Assembly: GCA_023231475.1 (NCBI GenBank)
Contig: JALJEE010000101.1
Location: 1-54,476 of the forward strand
Direction of reading: 5' to 3'
DNA length: 54,476 nucleotides
Source: Seison nebaliae
Lineage: Eukaryota > Rotifera > Pararotatoria > Seisonacea > Seisonidae
The position numbers and the translations under genes were made by a program. Shown here in pieces: positions 22,501 to 32,031 of this stretch. How positions within the stretch are numbered: position 1 is the stretch's first letter; each line of letters starts with the position of its first letter. The notes beneath the pieces are model-generated. The model searched no databases, was not told the origin of the DNA, and saw only the letters and a list, made by a program, of their open reading frames with translations.

Positions 22501-23153
22501 TTCGACCACTTCTATTGGAAATGGCTAAATTGAATACTCCACTTCAAATTTTATCACATGAATATATGCATCTTTTGCAATCACAATTATCTTCCACATT
22601 TCCCAATACCATTTGTCATTTTGATCATGTTCAATTCTCTCAAAAATCAATTTTGAGACAAATCATTAGAAAAGTTAAAATGAGAAATAACCACGACAAA
22701 TATAGGACTTACCTCCAACAATCGGTTGAGGAGACATTGGCTGATACGTGCAGTGTACAACTGATTTATAATATTTTCTGGAAGCAAATCATCGACATAG
22801 GGAAAGATTTGATGAACATCTCAAAACATTTCCAAAACTTTTACGAATTTCTTATAAAAACTTTTCTCTTTTCACTTTTTTCAACTCGATGCTGGCATGA
22901 ATCACAATTTGATTATTTCGGATACGACATCATCCACGAATCATCGATGGATCGAGTTCAAACTCTGTTTGACTATAGTAATGATGAATGGAAATCAATA
23001 TTTGGCTGTTCTCCAAACACAACCAATTCGGTTTATCACATTTCCAAGAATATATCCAACAAACCAATTTCCATATTCTTTGCTCAATTTTTTAACAAAT
23101 CCTCAGAAAGCGTTAATATGGATTCATGTATATTAAGTGGAATCGATTTCTAG
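19506..23153 (+). CDS. M13 (neprilysin/ECE-like) membrane metalloprotease, 1215 aa, intronless
   Basis: Type II membrane peptidase. The short cytosolic tail starts with nine Asn from an AAT microsatellite and then an acidic stretch. One transmembrane helix (about residues 58-80) follows, then the M13 N-terminal domain with VCSNSKNYFCGSYN, equal to the family's C..fy.yaCG. The active site is intact: HEYMH at 1018-1022 (zinc His and catalytic Glu), EETLAD with the third ligand Glu1076 and Asp1080, and HESSMDR giving His1144 and Arg1150 at the spacing of neprilysin His711/Arg717. The substrate motif NAxY is changed to DAMY at 927-930, followed by NSFYIQPEIL. The usual length is about 750 aa, so roughly 450 residues of Asn/Lys-rich insertions are present, and the usual C-terminal CxxW is replaced. 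It probably cleaves small peptides at the cell surface. Confidence 0.85.
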   Translation: MNNNNNNNNNTIKNDVESSEEEDDTHYMKPFIRWNDMKYSTVKFDPNQKDSSSIYQTFKIILFLSILLITVSIYVSVLIYTGKKDNNFKRYNENFHWNLSRELEENQTTFSQYLHQFVLPNLTIDVCSNSKNYFCGSYNNKGITMNGRKKEILNRIKKNLKEFPPFNQKNKSHETLFNFSMISRYYHQCLQSKRQSINTKYYVRNITYSIIYKLIEVEIFKDYVNTTPIKSTKDMFKSLDYSTYGSILGEMSRNQSNLFYRIIPKSSLESVASKDNETIQIMNSLDFCSFLSSFERSNISRMFHLKKYFVQIQTDILPIIHHVLHKIIEENENVKLQQHYKGSITKIFKYFEEIQKSIGEIIEKIEPIKKNKLKDHKTFVNFSLKLLFGDLVDNCLIHMNEKNTLNYSPNFSIFTDMPFVLMNSFDVYMTNSSTDSFLFFLKQSQTNFAHKFLLSYIVGYFNDALYETDGNKIRDALKINSSITYRLPSPINYYVGVLNAPKFNSSYIMKVSYPLRLIHHEFENKSNSFNLIKRIFQVLIIHLGNVLANSIVNSNEYRYNDTIIEKKLNGTNYQIDLHLHEPFTILPLYVTSCGQPCNEMNNPFLPHQGDSVEDICLHKITHPFSFLSKLLLINHSWKPITEKRANILSSTKIFSLYFLQQYRTILQKFLVYFQKYFEKLKSDSQCAYRLKCLIRIRLSLIFNKIHNIVLVRFNIFPILNYVPMRNFDNYQLLQILEWFTKTVINLKCPNSKNNLTMSSGNITTENELSKNSKQNCDKVYEEIRKNILKLIEIIDKNEKLSEINFSEKNIKQFCNKNKKDDYIHNGQLCNECYFHMNLTLKPLEFIENIMNRMFYSIRNIDDSSFIQDHIDMARKNIINQLDYRIQYRYYKLKNSIDIHSNLMQIYQVKYVESISNYAIAGQYYDMDAMYNYRTNSFYIQPEILITTSATPNDHFDKLSYNAREDFEDFFVKWKTRIKRIEITSRKGNISLIEKSLRQFRPLLLEMAKLNTPLQILSHEYMHLLQSQLSSTFPNTICHFDHVQFSQKSILRQIIRKVKMRNNHDKYRTYLQQSVEETLADTCSVQLIYNIFWKQIIDIGKDLMNISKHFQNFYEFLIKTFLFSLFSTRCWHESQFDYFGYDIIHESSMDRVQTLFDYSNDEWKSIFGCSPNTTNSVYHISKNISNKPISIFFAQFFNKSSESVNMDSCILSGIDF

Positions 23154-23472
23154 ATTTCCATTTATGTAATTCGAATTGAAATATCAGAATTAAAAAAAAC
23201 TTCTTTCTAATTACCATTTTCGTTCTAATTCATTCTAATAAATTCTTATTTAATTTTAAATGTTATGAAGAATAATTTTTTTTATAATATTTATAATTTA
23301 TTATTGAAAATAAATCTGAAAATAATTTTAAAATATTGAGTTCCATTGACGAATCAATAAGATGATGTAACTTACAATGTAACAGATGATGTTAGAGAGA
23401 CATTGAGATATCAAGTGAAAAAACCATCCACAATCGACTAACGGTTTTATTAAAAAAGATTCAGAAGTAATT
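23154..23472. other. Intergenic between convergent genes
   Basis: Short AT-rich gap between the M13 gene and the membrane protein gene, which converge. Nothing coding seen. Confidence 0.5.
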
Positions 23473-24939
23473 TTATTCTTTGATAACATTATTTTGGTAT
23501 CTATGATGATCGGTGGAATAATCGAAAGAACGTAAAGTTTTTGATAATTCTATAGATTTTTCTTTCAATTCTTCAAATTTTTCATCATTCGATTTATTAA
23601 ATTTAATGTTATCCAACGGCTTCCCGCCATCGTACCCAAATCCAAACATTTGTTTTTTGAATGATTTTTTCAGAAAAATTTCCTGTTCTTCATTCTTAAA
23701 TATATATTTTTCATCTTTGAAATCAATGTTATTCCATGCCTCTTTAACTGCTTCTTCCAATTCACATCGATTCAATTCAATCTTTTCCATTTTACTCTCA
23801 TGGAATAATTCATCATCAAATGAAAATATGTGAAGAATCTTCTTGAAAAGAGGATTCGACTCCCCCAAAACTTGAGATATGATATGAAAAATATTATAAA
23901 TGATATTTTTCTCAATATAATTGTCGAGAATCATTTCATTTTTGAGAAAAAATTCTTCCAACTTTTTCCAACGATTATCTATGGCTATTGAAGCATCAAA
24001 ATATTTCAATTGATGAGATAATCTATTTAAATTATCTTTATCACTCATTTCATACATTTCTTCTAAAACATGATTTCCTTCATATTGTCGTATCATTCGA
24101 AATAGATCAAGTAACGTAATAAAAGATAATGTGGAGAAAATGAGAGTAGATGAAGAGAATGAAAGTATCGTACGACAAATCTTCTTTAAGCGGAAAATGA
24201 GAAAACTATACATTAATGTAAAGAATATGAGCATTACAGCATCAATGAATATATCACGATGATATCCTTTCCAATAAGATTCCGTTAAAATTGTTTCCAT
24301 TTCTTCATTTGTCATAATTAGTAATTTTAATAATTCATCTTTCATATCTTCAGATATAACTGATTTGGTATTAATATCTTCCTCATGATAAAACTCTTTT
24401 AAAATTCTTCTCATTTTTTCATTGTGCGATTCATTCTGAGAAATTTGTTGAAGTAAATTCTTTATATAGATCCTTTCCCATGGACGTTTTGGATTTGTGA
24501 TATACACATCTGAATGTGAATTGAAAATACTTTTCTGTACATCTTTCTCAATTAAATGATTATTATTCATTTTTATCATTTCACCCCAATCGATAGGAAG
24601 ACCGAGTGAAAATCCACTTCGTGTAAACATTGCTCCTCTTGATGATGGTTTCAATAGTTCTCTTGTAGAGTACATAGTTCTTATTGAACCAATTCCTTCT
24701 TTCAATCGATTCCATTTCCGAATAATCGTTTGGGAGAATTCATATGCTTCCTTATTCATAACTTGTCCTGTAGCTGTAGAGACAGGATCAATATTTTTTA
24801 CAACATCTTGCCACAAATGTCTTTGTGGAGAGAACATATATTCCACTGAAAAATAACTTCCGACGAAAGCAGCAGCAGCAGCTGAAGAAATGACTGATAT
24901 ATTTCCACCTAACTTCTCATCAAAAAACCTCCTCGCCAT
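23473..24939 (-). CDS. Membrane protein, possibly TMEM177-like, 488 aa
   Basis: Single open frame with an ATG start. An N-terminal hydrophobic/Ala-rich segment (residues 14-33), then a soluble part with SGFSLGLPIDW. Two adjacent transmembrane segments are near residues 230-290 (FIDAVMLIFFTLMYSFLIF and LIFSTLSFITLLDLF), followed by a long charged C-terminal part with KYFDASIAIDNRWKKLEEFF. The layout (N-terminal TM, GxPxx motif, paired TMs, then a helix with FF/Y.K.L..N) recalls TMEM177, a mitochondrial inner-membrane factor that stabilises COX20 in cytochrome oxidase assembly. The protein is much longer than human TMEM177 (about 311 aa), so this is a tentative match only. If wrong, it is an unassigned three-pass membrane protein. 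Confidence 0.6.
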   Translation of the reverse strand: MARRFFDEKLGGNISVISSAAAAAFVGSYFSVEYMFSPQRHLWQDVVKNIDPVSTATGQVMNKEAYEFSQTIIRKWNRLKEGIGSIRTMYSTRELLKPSSRGAMFTRSGFSLGLPIDWGEMIKMNNNHLIEKDVQKSIFNSHSDVYITNPKRPWERIYIKNLLQQISQNESHNEKMRRILKEFYHEEDINTKSVISEDMKDELLKLLIMTNEEMETILTESYWKGYHRDIFIDAVMLIFFTLMYSFLIFRLKKICRTILSFSSSTLIFSTLSFITLLDLFRMIRQYEGNHVLEEMYEMSDKDNLNRLSHQLKYFDASIAIDNRWKKLEEFFLKNEMILDNYIEKNIIYNIFHIISQVLGESNPLFKKILHIFSFDDELFHESKMEKIELNRCELEEAVKEAWNNIDFKDEKYIFKNEEQEIFLKKSFKKQMFGFGYDGGKPLDNIKFNKSNDEKFEELKEKSIELSKTLRSFDYSTDHHRYQNNVIKE

Positions 24940-25055
24940 ATTCTTTCCTCTTCTAAATTATTTTTTATTAAAGAGCTCTCGAATCAAAAGTGAGAAATTT
25001 ATTTAAAAAAGAAGGTGAAAATTGTCTTCATAAATAGATTGAGTGGTTCATAATT

Positions 25056-25364
25056 TTATCTCGTTTTCCTTGCTTCATACAAATCGGCTTCTTCAGGAAA
25101 CTCAGTAAACACTGTCGAATGGAATTCATTAACTATCATTGAATAAAACTGAAAGAAACTTTTTTCAAAACTTTTCATTTTACTAATTATCAGAATACTT
25201 GGTACGATCATTGTGAAAATGATGAGGAAAAACATGATCGAATAATTCGTTCTGAAATCATCTTCCAATTCTTCTTCCTTGAAGATACTACGACTTAGAA
25301 CGGAATTGAAGAACGAACAGTTTAACAGAAATAATGATGTGATGAAAGAAAAAATATTGTACAT
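25056..25364 (-). CDS. Small membrane protein, 102 aa, unrecognised
   Basis: ATG-started single frame. Residues 1-24 look like a signal peptide (IFSFITSLFLLNCSFFNSVLS). An acidic stretch EEEELEDD follows, then a transmembrane helix (about 43-62, IMFFLIIFTMIVPSILII) and a C-terminal soluble part ending in ARKTR. It sits 116 bp upstream of the 488-aa membrane protein start on the same strand. No family is recognised. It could be a type I one-pass protein. Confidence 0.5.
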   Translation of the reverse strand: MYNIFSFITSLFLLNCSFFNSVLSRSIFKEEELEDDFRTNYSIMFFLIIFTMIVPSILIISKMKSFEKSFFQFYSMIVNEFHSTVFTEFPEEADLYEARKTR

Positions 25365-25759
25365 TTTCCAAATGAAAAGTTAAAATCAAATTGAGATGAA
25401 TTGAAAGAATAACCAAAATTTTCATAAGTTTTATTCATCTACTTTAGTTATTAAATACGAAAAATATTTTTTTCCGTCACCTTTCAAATTTCCTTTAGAA
25501 GGTTTGCAAAGAAAATTGTAAGAAATTGGTTTTAATATTAAACAAAATGATAAAATTATGAATCTTTTCCGACAATACGATATTCGATAGGATAATAAAA
25601 TTAAATAATACTGATAAAATAATTCGATGGATTGATATTGAATAATGATGGAACAAATAATTGAAGACATATTAAATATTTTATGAGATAAATAATGAAA
25701 TATAAAAAAATATTAATAATTACTTATCGAGCATTCATTATTATTGATTTTATCAAAAA

Positions 25760-26899
25760 TCAGGGAAATATTTCCCAATAATTCAAGACCTGTCGCCCTT
25801 TTTCTTTCAAATAACATTTACCTCCGTTTTGGCAATCACAATCGTAATTAATTGGCCTTTCTATATTTAACCTAAGAGTCGAATGATTATAATGACAATG
25901 GTCTTTGCACGATTCACAAATGTTATATACAGAACAACTTTTACAACTAAAAAAATTCAAATTATTTGAATTATGATTTGAGACTCCTCGATTGCATGAT
26001 GTCAAACGGAGTTTAGTTAAATAACAATGAGCATCCGATAGGCGAACAATGCTAACTAAATTTTTCGCATCGAAAAACAATTCGTCGTGTTCATCGATTT
26101 GATCGAAGTGATTTCCAATCGTTTTCTGATTCATATTGATGGAGAATTTATAATAATCTTCATCGATAATTTGTTTAAGTGCACATTTAGTTGAATAAAG
26201 TCCAATAAATGATCGTTTATAAACCTTGAGAATTATTTGATTTAACGGTGCGAAAACAAGAATCTGTTTGGGCTCTTGTTCGAATATCTTCTTAAATAAT
26301 ACCTCCAGATGATCAAACATCGAAATGTCTACACACATCGATTTATTGACCCCACTTAGGAATATATTGACTCTTTTCGTCTTCTTCAGAACTTGATCAA
26401 AATTGTTTCCACTATTAAGTTCTTGTTCTTCTAATAATGAGATCTGTTGATTGAAGAAATTCATTTTATCCACGGCTATATTTTTCGCTACATGAGCCAA
26501 TCTTTGACATTCTTCTTCTTCTTTCTTTTTCTGTAATTCCATTTCTATTTGCTGTAAGCACATCATTTCTTTATCAGTTAGAGAGTCATATACTTCACGT
26601 ATATTTTCCATCAAATTTTTTGTCGATTCCGCGATAATCTTCATAGTTTTTGTATTCAATTCGACATTTTCCACTTTGCCAGTTATTTTCATGAATTTTT
26701 GGGACATTTCAACTACAAATGGATCAACAACATAATCCTGTCTCTCTTGATTTTTCCGACAAATTGCACATCCGTTCTCTTTCATACTATTAAGACAAGC
26801 CGTGCAAAAATGATGACCACATATTTTCGATCGTTCCTTTAGAACAAATGGAGTCAAACAAATGGAACACGACAAAATATTTGTTATATCGTCCAACAT
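25760..26899 (-). CDS. RING-finger protein with C-terminal UBR-box-like zinc cluster, 379 aa
   Basis: Probable E3 ubiquitin ligase. Residues 11-47 are a C3HC4 RING (C11, C14, C27, H29, C32, C35, C44, C47). A long helical middle (about 95-165) is rich in Lys/Glu and likely a coiled coil. Near the C-terminus, CNRG...FFSCKSCSVYNICESCKDHCHYNH followed by CDCQNGGKC has the Cys/His spacing of a UBR box, the zinc fold that reads N-degrons (C..C, C..C, H..H, CDC). Alternatively it could be a B-box or ZZ-type finger, but the CDC end favours UBR. A RING at one end with UBR at the other in so small a protein is not an arrangement I know. Single exon; start at the first ATG. Confidence 0.75.
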   Translation of the reverse strand: MLDDITNILSCSICLTPFVLKERSKICGHHFCTACLNSMKENGCAICRKNQERQDYVVDPFVVEMSQKFMKITGKVENVELNTKTMKIIAESTKNLMENIREVYDSLTDKEMMCLQQIEMELQKKKEEEECQRLAHVAKNIAVDKMNFFNQQISLLEEQELNSGNNFDQVLKKTKRVNIFLSGVNKSMCVDISMFDHLEVLFKKIFEQEPKQILVFAPLNQIILKVYKRSFIGLYSTKCALKQIIDEDYYKFSINMNQKTIGNHFDQIDEHDELFFDAKNLVSIVRLSDAHCYLTKLRLTSCNRGVSNHNSNNLNFFSCKSCSVYNICESCKDHCHYNHSTLRLNIERPINYDCDCQNGGKCYLKEKGRQVLNYWEIFP

Positions 26900-27772
26900 T
26901 TACTAAATGAAAAGAAATAAAATACAATAGAAATGAATTACTATTAGATATTATTTCCAAAATGACTCAAGTAAACATTACATCTATTTAATAAGAACTT
27001 GTCCGGATTTTGCAGTTATAAAGCTTTTTACACAAACTAAAGATTAATATTTTAAAATATTTTAAAATATTCCAGAATATTTAAGAGATGAAATCGTCAT
27101 TGGAAGAAAACTTATCACTGATAACATGTACAGTAATCTATCTCATTTTCTTTTTAATTTACCCTATTTAGATTTGATTTTATAATAAATAAAAAATAAT
27201 AAAAAAATAATTATTTTTCCCAAAAAGTCACTTCCTCGATGTTTATTTTTTCTTTTAAATATATTATATTAATATACTAAAAATAGAACTGCTGATGTAG
27301 AAGTTTAAAAACTTAAAATTTATTTTAAAATAATTTCTAGAAAGCAATAAACAAATCGACAATTAATTAATTTCCCATAATGTTAGTTCCTTTCATGTTT
27401 ATTCTTTGAATTAAAATTAATGACTAATGTAATTTATCATGAATCTAAAGTTACTAAAACACATCGTTAGTTTGTATTAAAAGTTTATGCATCATATTTA
27501 CCATTGACAAACAATTCACTTTAGTAGATAATAAAGTTTTACAAATTACAATTCAATTTATTACGATGATAAGTATTTTGAAATAAGAATAAAATTTACA
27601 GAACACTTTTTTTTCAACAAGCAATGATTGTCTATTTTCTATTCTATTTTCGTTCTGAAATAGCTGAGGTAGATTGTAATTAAGGAGAATAATTAAGTTT
27701 AAAGTAATCATGGAGAATATTAACAAGAATTATTGAATTAAGTTAATGAATTTAGAACGAATTTCCCGAAAG
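26900..27772. other. Intergenic, repeat-bearing AT-rich DNA
   Basis: No gene seen. It contains an inverse copy of the GGGTAAATT dispersed repeat (27131-27178) and a diverged pair of similar stretches near 27220 and 27370 (both around TTTATTxTTT after a TTCCCxxAA block). Confidence 0.4.
27131..27178 (-). repeat. Dispersed repeat fragment
   Basis: The minus strand reads TCAAATCTAAATAGGG then TAAATTAAAAAGAAAATGAGA, closely matching 33003-33045. Confidence 0.4.
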
Positions 27773-28125
27773 CTAATTATTTGAAAAGTTTCTGATGGAA
27801 TCACTCCACAATGTCGCCATACGTAACTTACAAATTTCTTCTTTGAAATTTTGACGGTCATTCTCATCATCGACGCCAATGTACATCAAATCGTTTTCAG
27901 TGAGTTTGATTAGCCAACACCCTGAAATATATTAGTAAGGAAATGGTCTCATGTCAAGCGAGAGAGAGAACCTGCCAATTCATGTTTAATAATTACATCA
28001 GCATATTTTGGATACAATGTTTGAGAGGAAACATATTTTAGCCATAGTAACACGTCCTTAACGCACCATTCCTCGACTGGGTACATCAATTGCTTCTTCA
28101 TCAATTCATGGTCGTTTGCGAACAT
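27773..28125 (-). CDS. SAM-domain protein, 2 exons, 100 aa
   Basis: Exon 1 (28125-27972) reads MFANDHELMKKQLMYPVEEW then CVKDVLLWLKYVSSQTLYPKYADVIIKHELAG. A 50-nt intron (GTTCTCTC...ATTTCAG) in phase 1 leads to exon 2 (27921-27773), CWLIKLTENDLMYIGVDDENDRQNFKEEI. The pattern W.v.dV..WL....l..y......h.i.G..Ll.Lte.dL...Gv.....r..i is that of a sterile-alpha-motif domain, a helical interaction module. The domain fills nearly the whole protein, so it is a stand-alone SAM adaptor or part of a larger gene whose other exons were not found. Confidence 0.7.
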
Positions 28126-29046
28126 GATTTCTCTAATTTTAAATTTCCTTTAAACATCCATCATGAGATGGGTTGATTAATTGGTTTACGTCAACAAATT
28201 AAGTAAGAGATTTTATTAGAATAAATTCAGTTTTTGAACGTTTGGCAGACGCAGATTTTTTATTGAAATTACGAATAATTTAATTTGCAGAATTTACGCT
28301 GTGCATTTTCAAGTCTTCAATTTTCTCCTCTGGTTTATATTTCGTATCTACGAAGTATATGCATGTTAAATACACACGCACACATTTCTTATTCATGAGA
28401 TATCCATATATATATATATAAATTACATAAACACCCACTTCGTTTTACAAAAGACGTTCTCCATTTCCAAAGTTCATTTCAGAACATTTTCTTAGGGAAG
28501 ATTCATAGTTACTCGTTTGTTTTTCGGGCAATTAGTGCTGATGATAATGCTTCCTTATTTTTCTTCCAGTGAATGTGACGAGATTTAAAGGATAAAAAAG
28601 AAAATGTACATCTCATTTTTGTTAATGTTGATAAGTGTCTAAATTCTTCTAATTGAGGAGCTGATGATTTCATTTGAATGTCAAATTTTATTTTATGTTT
28701 AATTGATGTTTATATTATGTAATATGGGCTGATCGAAGAAGGAGCAAGGTCAAATAATTTTCCGCTTCCTCTCCACTAAAATATTCGAATGGAAATTAAA
28801 ATGGGAAGGGAAAATTCATTCGCAATGTACATTGCAATCTGCCACATGAATAGGTGAGACTAGGTAAACCTCTCGACTCGACGTCGTGAATAGAAAAATG
28901 AGAATTTGATAAGAAAGGTAAACAACAAATTATTTGTGTTTTCTAATCTCCATATTTCTGTATTATCCACCTATAATTTTCTTTCTTTTTCTTCTAGAGA
29001 TTTCGAGTTGAATATTTAGAGTAAGAAAGTTGTAAAGAATAAAGAA
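28126..29046. other. Intergenic with a TA microsatellite
   Basis: A (TA)n tract lies near 28407-28421. No coding frame. It serves as the upstream region of two divergent genes. Confidence 0.5.
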
Positions 29047-31572
29047 ATGAAAAGACGACAATTGATTGGAGTCGCTTGTTTACTAACTGTAACTTTTATC
29101 AATGTTTTAATAATTGGTTTTCTAACTAATTCGTATGTGAAGAGACTTAAAAAGAATGAACGATTATTTAAAGTTGAAATGGCTGAGCAGTTTGGGAGGC
29201 ACATCTTCTTCCAACCTTCTTATGCTAATTATCTCGATTGGTTCAACATGAATACCACCGAAGGATTTATGCCTCATCAAACGGTCAGTACTGGAGTGTT
29301 CATCGATGTATTCCTTTATCGGAAAGATGGATCATCTATCAAAACACAGGAGACATTTAGAATTTTGTCATTGATCGATAACTCAATCAGAACATATGAA
29401 ACGACATTCGTTGACAAACGTCTTACTATGGACAATACTTGTGCGAAATTCTTAAGTGAATGTTATGTCATCAATGGAGTTATTATCAAAAGTGAAAAAT
29501 ACCAAAAAAAATTGCTCGATGGAGAAGTCAATTATCCGACAGATCTTGCCGCTGCTACAGCAGTTCCAGTTAAAGAGTTTTATGGGGACGATCTGATTTT
29601 AGCCAATCTATCCATTCCAACATATGACAATGAAGATGATAGTTATGACTATTATGATGCCGTGGAGAAGACGAGAAAAAAACGTTCGAAACGACAAGAT
29701 GAAAAAGATTATTATGGTGAAATTGAAGGTGATACTCCACCATCAATTCCAACATTAATTATGAAAGATTTTTTCCGAACTCGAATGCGTTATAATTTCC
29801 GTTTTGATACTTATGAACAATTTGTGGAATCATCAAAATTTGTGAAAGATTGGTATAAAGATAATAAGAAGAATTTTACTGCAATGTTTGAACCAAGTAA
29901 TAATGAATCAATTTCGAGTGAATATGAATTAGGACTTCTCTCATCAGGTAATACGATGGATGACATTATCATTTCAATTACTGGACAAACGAACTATCTC
30001 GTCAAAGTAATATTTTCATGTTTGATAATAATTTTATTATTCATTGGAGTATCACTCAAATTCCTGTTATGGGATGGAAGAAAAGGGAAGCGTAATATTT
30101 GTGAGAAAATGCAGAAATTTTGGGAATGTTCAATCAGTGGCTTGTTGATCTACTTGACGATTATTGCACTTTCACTTTTAGTATTACCAATTCCATATAT
30201 ATTGACAGCTTTGATCGCTATTATCACTCATGTCTACTTGAAATTCCTTTTATTACGACTGGAACCGACGACTGGTTTTCGAGAATATATCTTCGCTCTT
30301 TGCTACTGTTTGATCATGGGAATTTGTTCAGCATTCTTTTGGTTCTTTTTCGCAACCATTTATTTCTTCCTCTTTATCATTCATCTGCTCTTTAATCCCG
30401 TCCAATATTTAGTCCGACAACTGAGATGTGGCGATTGTTGTCTCGGACAAATAGATGATGATGATATCGATGATCGTTCACATCAAATGGAATTAAAATC
30501 ACATTATTCCAAAGTAGAAATGAGTGACATCAAACACGATTTGGTACATCCGACGAAAAGTTATTTAGAGAATATTTCAGAGACAAAACGACCCTTCAGT
30601 TGGGCGTTCATCATTCTCTTAGTTTTCTGTGCGGTGGAAGTAGTCATTTTCCTCTCATTGTTGGGTAGTCGCAATCATTTGGGTGATACTAGATTGCGGT
30701 TGGTTCCAATAGATAAATTTTTTGGAAATGATACTCTTTCCGATAAAGCGATGAATCAAATCTTGACAAATTTCAGAAATGGAGCACCAATGGGAATGTT
30801 CTATACGAACAAATATACCATCAAAGATCACAAACGAACATATGTTCGAATAAAGAAATTGTTAAACGAAACGGATATATTTCGAATTCCATATATCCAA
30901 TGTACCGGCGATGAAATTAATTCAATCGATAATTTTGTCAATTGGTATGGGAAGGATGCCGATTGTAAAAAAGAAATTACTACTTACGTAGATGGAACGG
31001 TTATGAATGAATTGGATGTGAAGAATATAAAAAACGGATATACGAGATTTGCAGTTCAATTGAAAGAATTAAGAATCGATAATTCTGTTATAAGGAAATT
31101 TAATTATCTGAAATCAGAATTGAAGAAAATTTCTTTTTATGTTTTCAATGTTCCACTCAGTTTCCTTGTCGATCTATTATCGACCACTTCCTGGATTACT
31201 ATAATGCAAATCATTATATCATTCACATTCGCCATCTTTGCATTTTTAGACAATAAGTTTCTATGTCGTTTATTGTTTCTTCTCATTTCATTACAATTCC
31301 TATTAATTCCCATTTTCGCAGATGTCACATCCGCCTTATTTACTATAACACCTGCCAACTTCATTTTTTTCTCTATCTCACTCACTCTTGGCATGCTTCA
31401 ACGAAGTGATAAGTGTCCAAGTTTATTCACTGTTGTTGTAGCCGTTGCATTGCTCACCATATTCTTCATGAACATTACATCGTTCCTTATGATTCATCTC
31501 TTGTTTTTCCCCTTATTTACCTCGATTTTTTTCGCGATTATTGCAGTTGTCGGACGACGATTTACTGAATAA
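29047..31572 (+). CDS. Multipass membrane protein, Patched-related-like, 841 aa
   Basis: Single exon. Residues 6-26 form a first transmembrane helix, followed by a ~280-residue extracellular loop. It has a FVDKRLTMDNTCAKFLSECY segment and then YQKKLLDGEVNYPTDLA, which resembles the C...g.C..n.il...itYP pattern of Patched loop 1. Then come clustered helices (about 315-465), a second large loop (about 540-700) and four or five C-terminal helices. A mid-loop KTRKKRSKRQDE looks like a proprotein-convertase site. This two-loop, 12-helix plan is that of RND/Patched-related lipid-linked transporters. The sterol-sensing core GxxxD motifs are not evident, so transport activity is uncertain and the assignment is tentative. 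Confidence 0.6.
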   Translation: MKRRQLIGVACLLTVTFINVLIIGFLTNSYVKRLKKNERLFKVEMAEQFGRHIFFQPSYANYLDWFNMNTTEGFMPHQTVSTGVFIDVFLYRKDGSSIKTQETFRILSLIDNSIRTYETTFVDKRLTMDNTCAKFLSECYVINGVIIKSEKYQKKLLDGEVNYPTDLAAATAVPVKEFYGDDLILANLSIPTYDNEDDSYDYYDAVEKTRKKRSKRQDEKDYYGEIEGDTPPSIPTLIMKDFFRTRMRYNFRFDTYEQFVESSKFVKDWYKDNKKNFTAMFEPSNNESISSEYELGLLSSGNTMDDIIISITGQTNYLVKVIFSCLIIILLFIGVSLKFLLWDGRKGKRNICEKMQKFWECSISGLLIYLTIIALSLLVLPIPYILTALIAIITHVYLKFLLLRLEPTTGFREYIFALCYCLIMGICSAFFWFFFATIYFFLFIIHLLFNPVQYLVRQLRCGDCCLGQIDDDDIDDRSHQMELKSHYSKVEMSDIKHDLVHPTKSYLENISETKRPFSWAFIILLVFCAVEVVIFLSLLGSRNHLGDTRLRLVPIDKFFGNDTLSDKAMNQILTNFRNGAPMGMFYTNKYTIKDHKRTYVRIKKLLNETDIFRIPYIQCTGDEINSIDNFVNWYGKDADCKKEITTYVDGTVMNELDVKNIKNGYTRFAVQLKELRIDNSVIRKFNYLKSELKKISFYVFNVPLSFLVDLLSTTSWITIMQIIISFTFAIFAFLDNKFLCRLLFLLISLQFLLIPIFADVTSALFTITPANFIFFSISLTLGMLQRSDKCPSLFTVVVAVALLTIFFMNITSFLMIHLLFFPLFTSIFFAIIAVVGRRFTE

Positions 31573-32031
31573 CTTTTCAATTCTATTTCTAAATATGTTG
31601 AAGATATATAATTGAGAATCGAATTATAATTTACTAGTTTTCTACGTTTCATACATATAATATCTAATAATATATAATATATTTTCATCTTCATCAACAA
31701 TAATGTTCGTTTTATTTTGATTTCTTTAAATAAAATTTCTCATCCTAGCATTTCTTCTTATTAAATGTGAAAAGAAAATGTAGAATTTTATCAAAACTTT
31801 TCTTTTCGTATCCATATTGAAAGTTCAATTACATTGGCTTCCTTGAAAGTGAATAAGGAAAATTGAGGAAGTGCAGGAAAAGAAAGTAAAAAAACGTTGA
31901 ATTCCTAGGAAAATGTTGTTGTCATAGCAAATAGGAAAATCGAAAGTGTTTGTGGTTGATCAAAACTATAAGTAGTTAAAGTCATATGATTGAGAGGGAA
32001 TTGGAACTTTCATTCGCATATTCAACAAATT
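31573..32031. other. Intergenic, no gene seen
   Basis: AT-rich; no coding pattern. Confidence 0.4.

Noticed and set aside
25431-25670. 79-aa minus-strand frame
   Set aside because: Composition is that of random AT-rich sequence (Ile, Tyr, Ser, Leu), with no motif.
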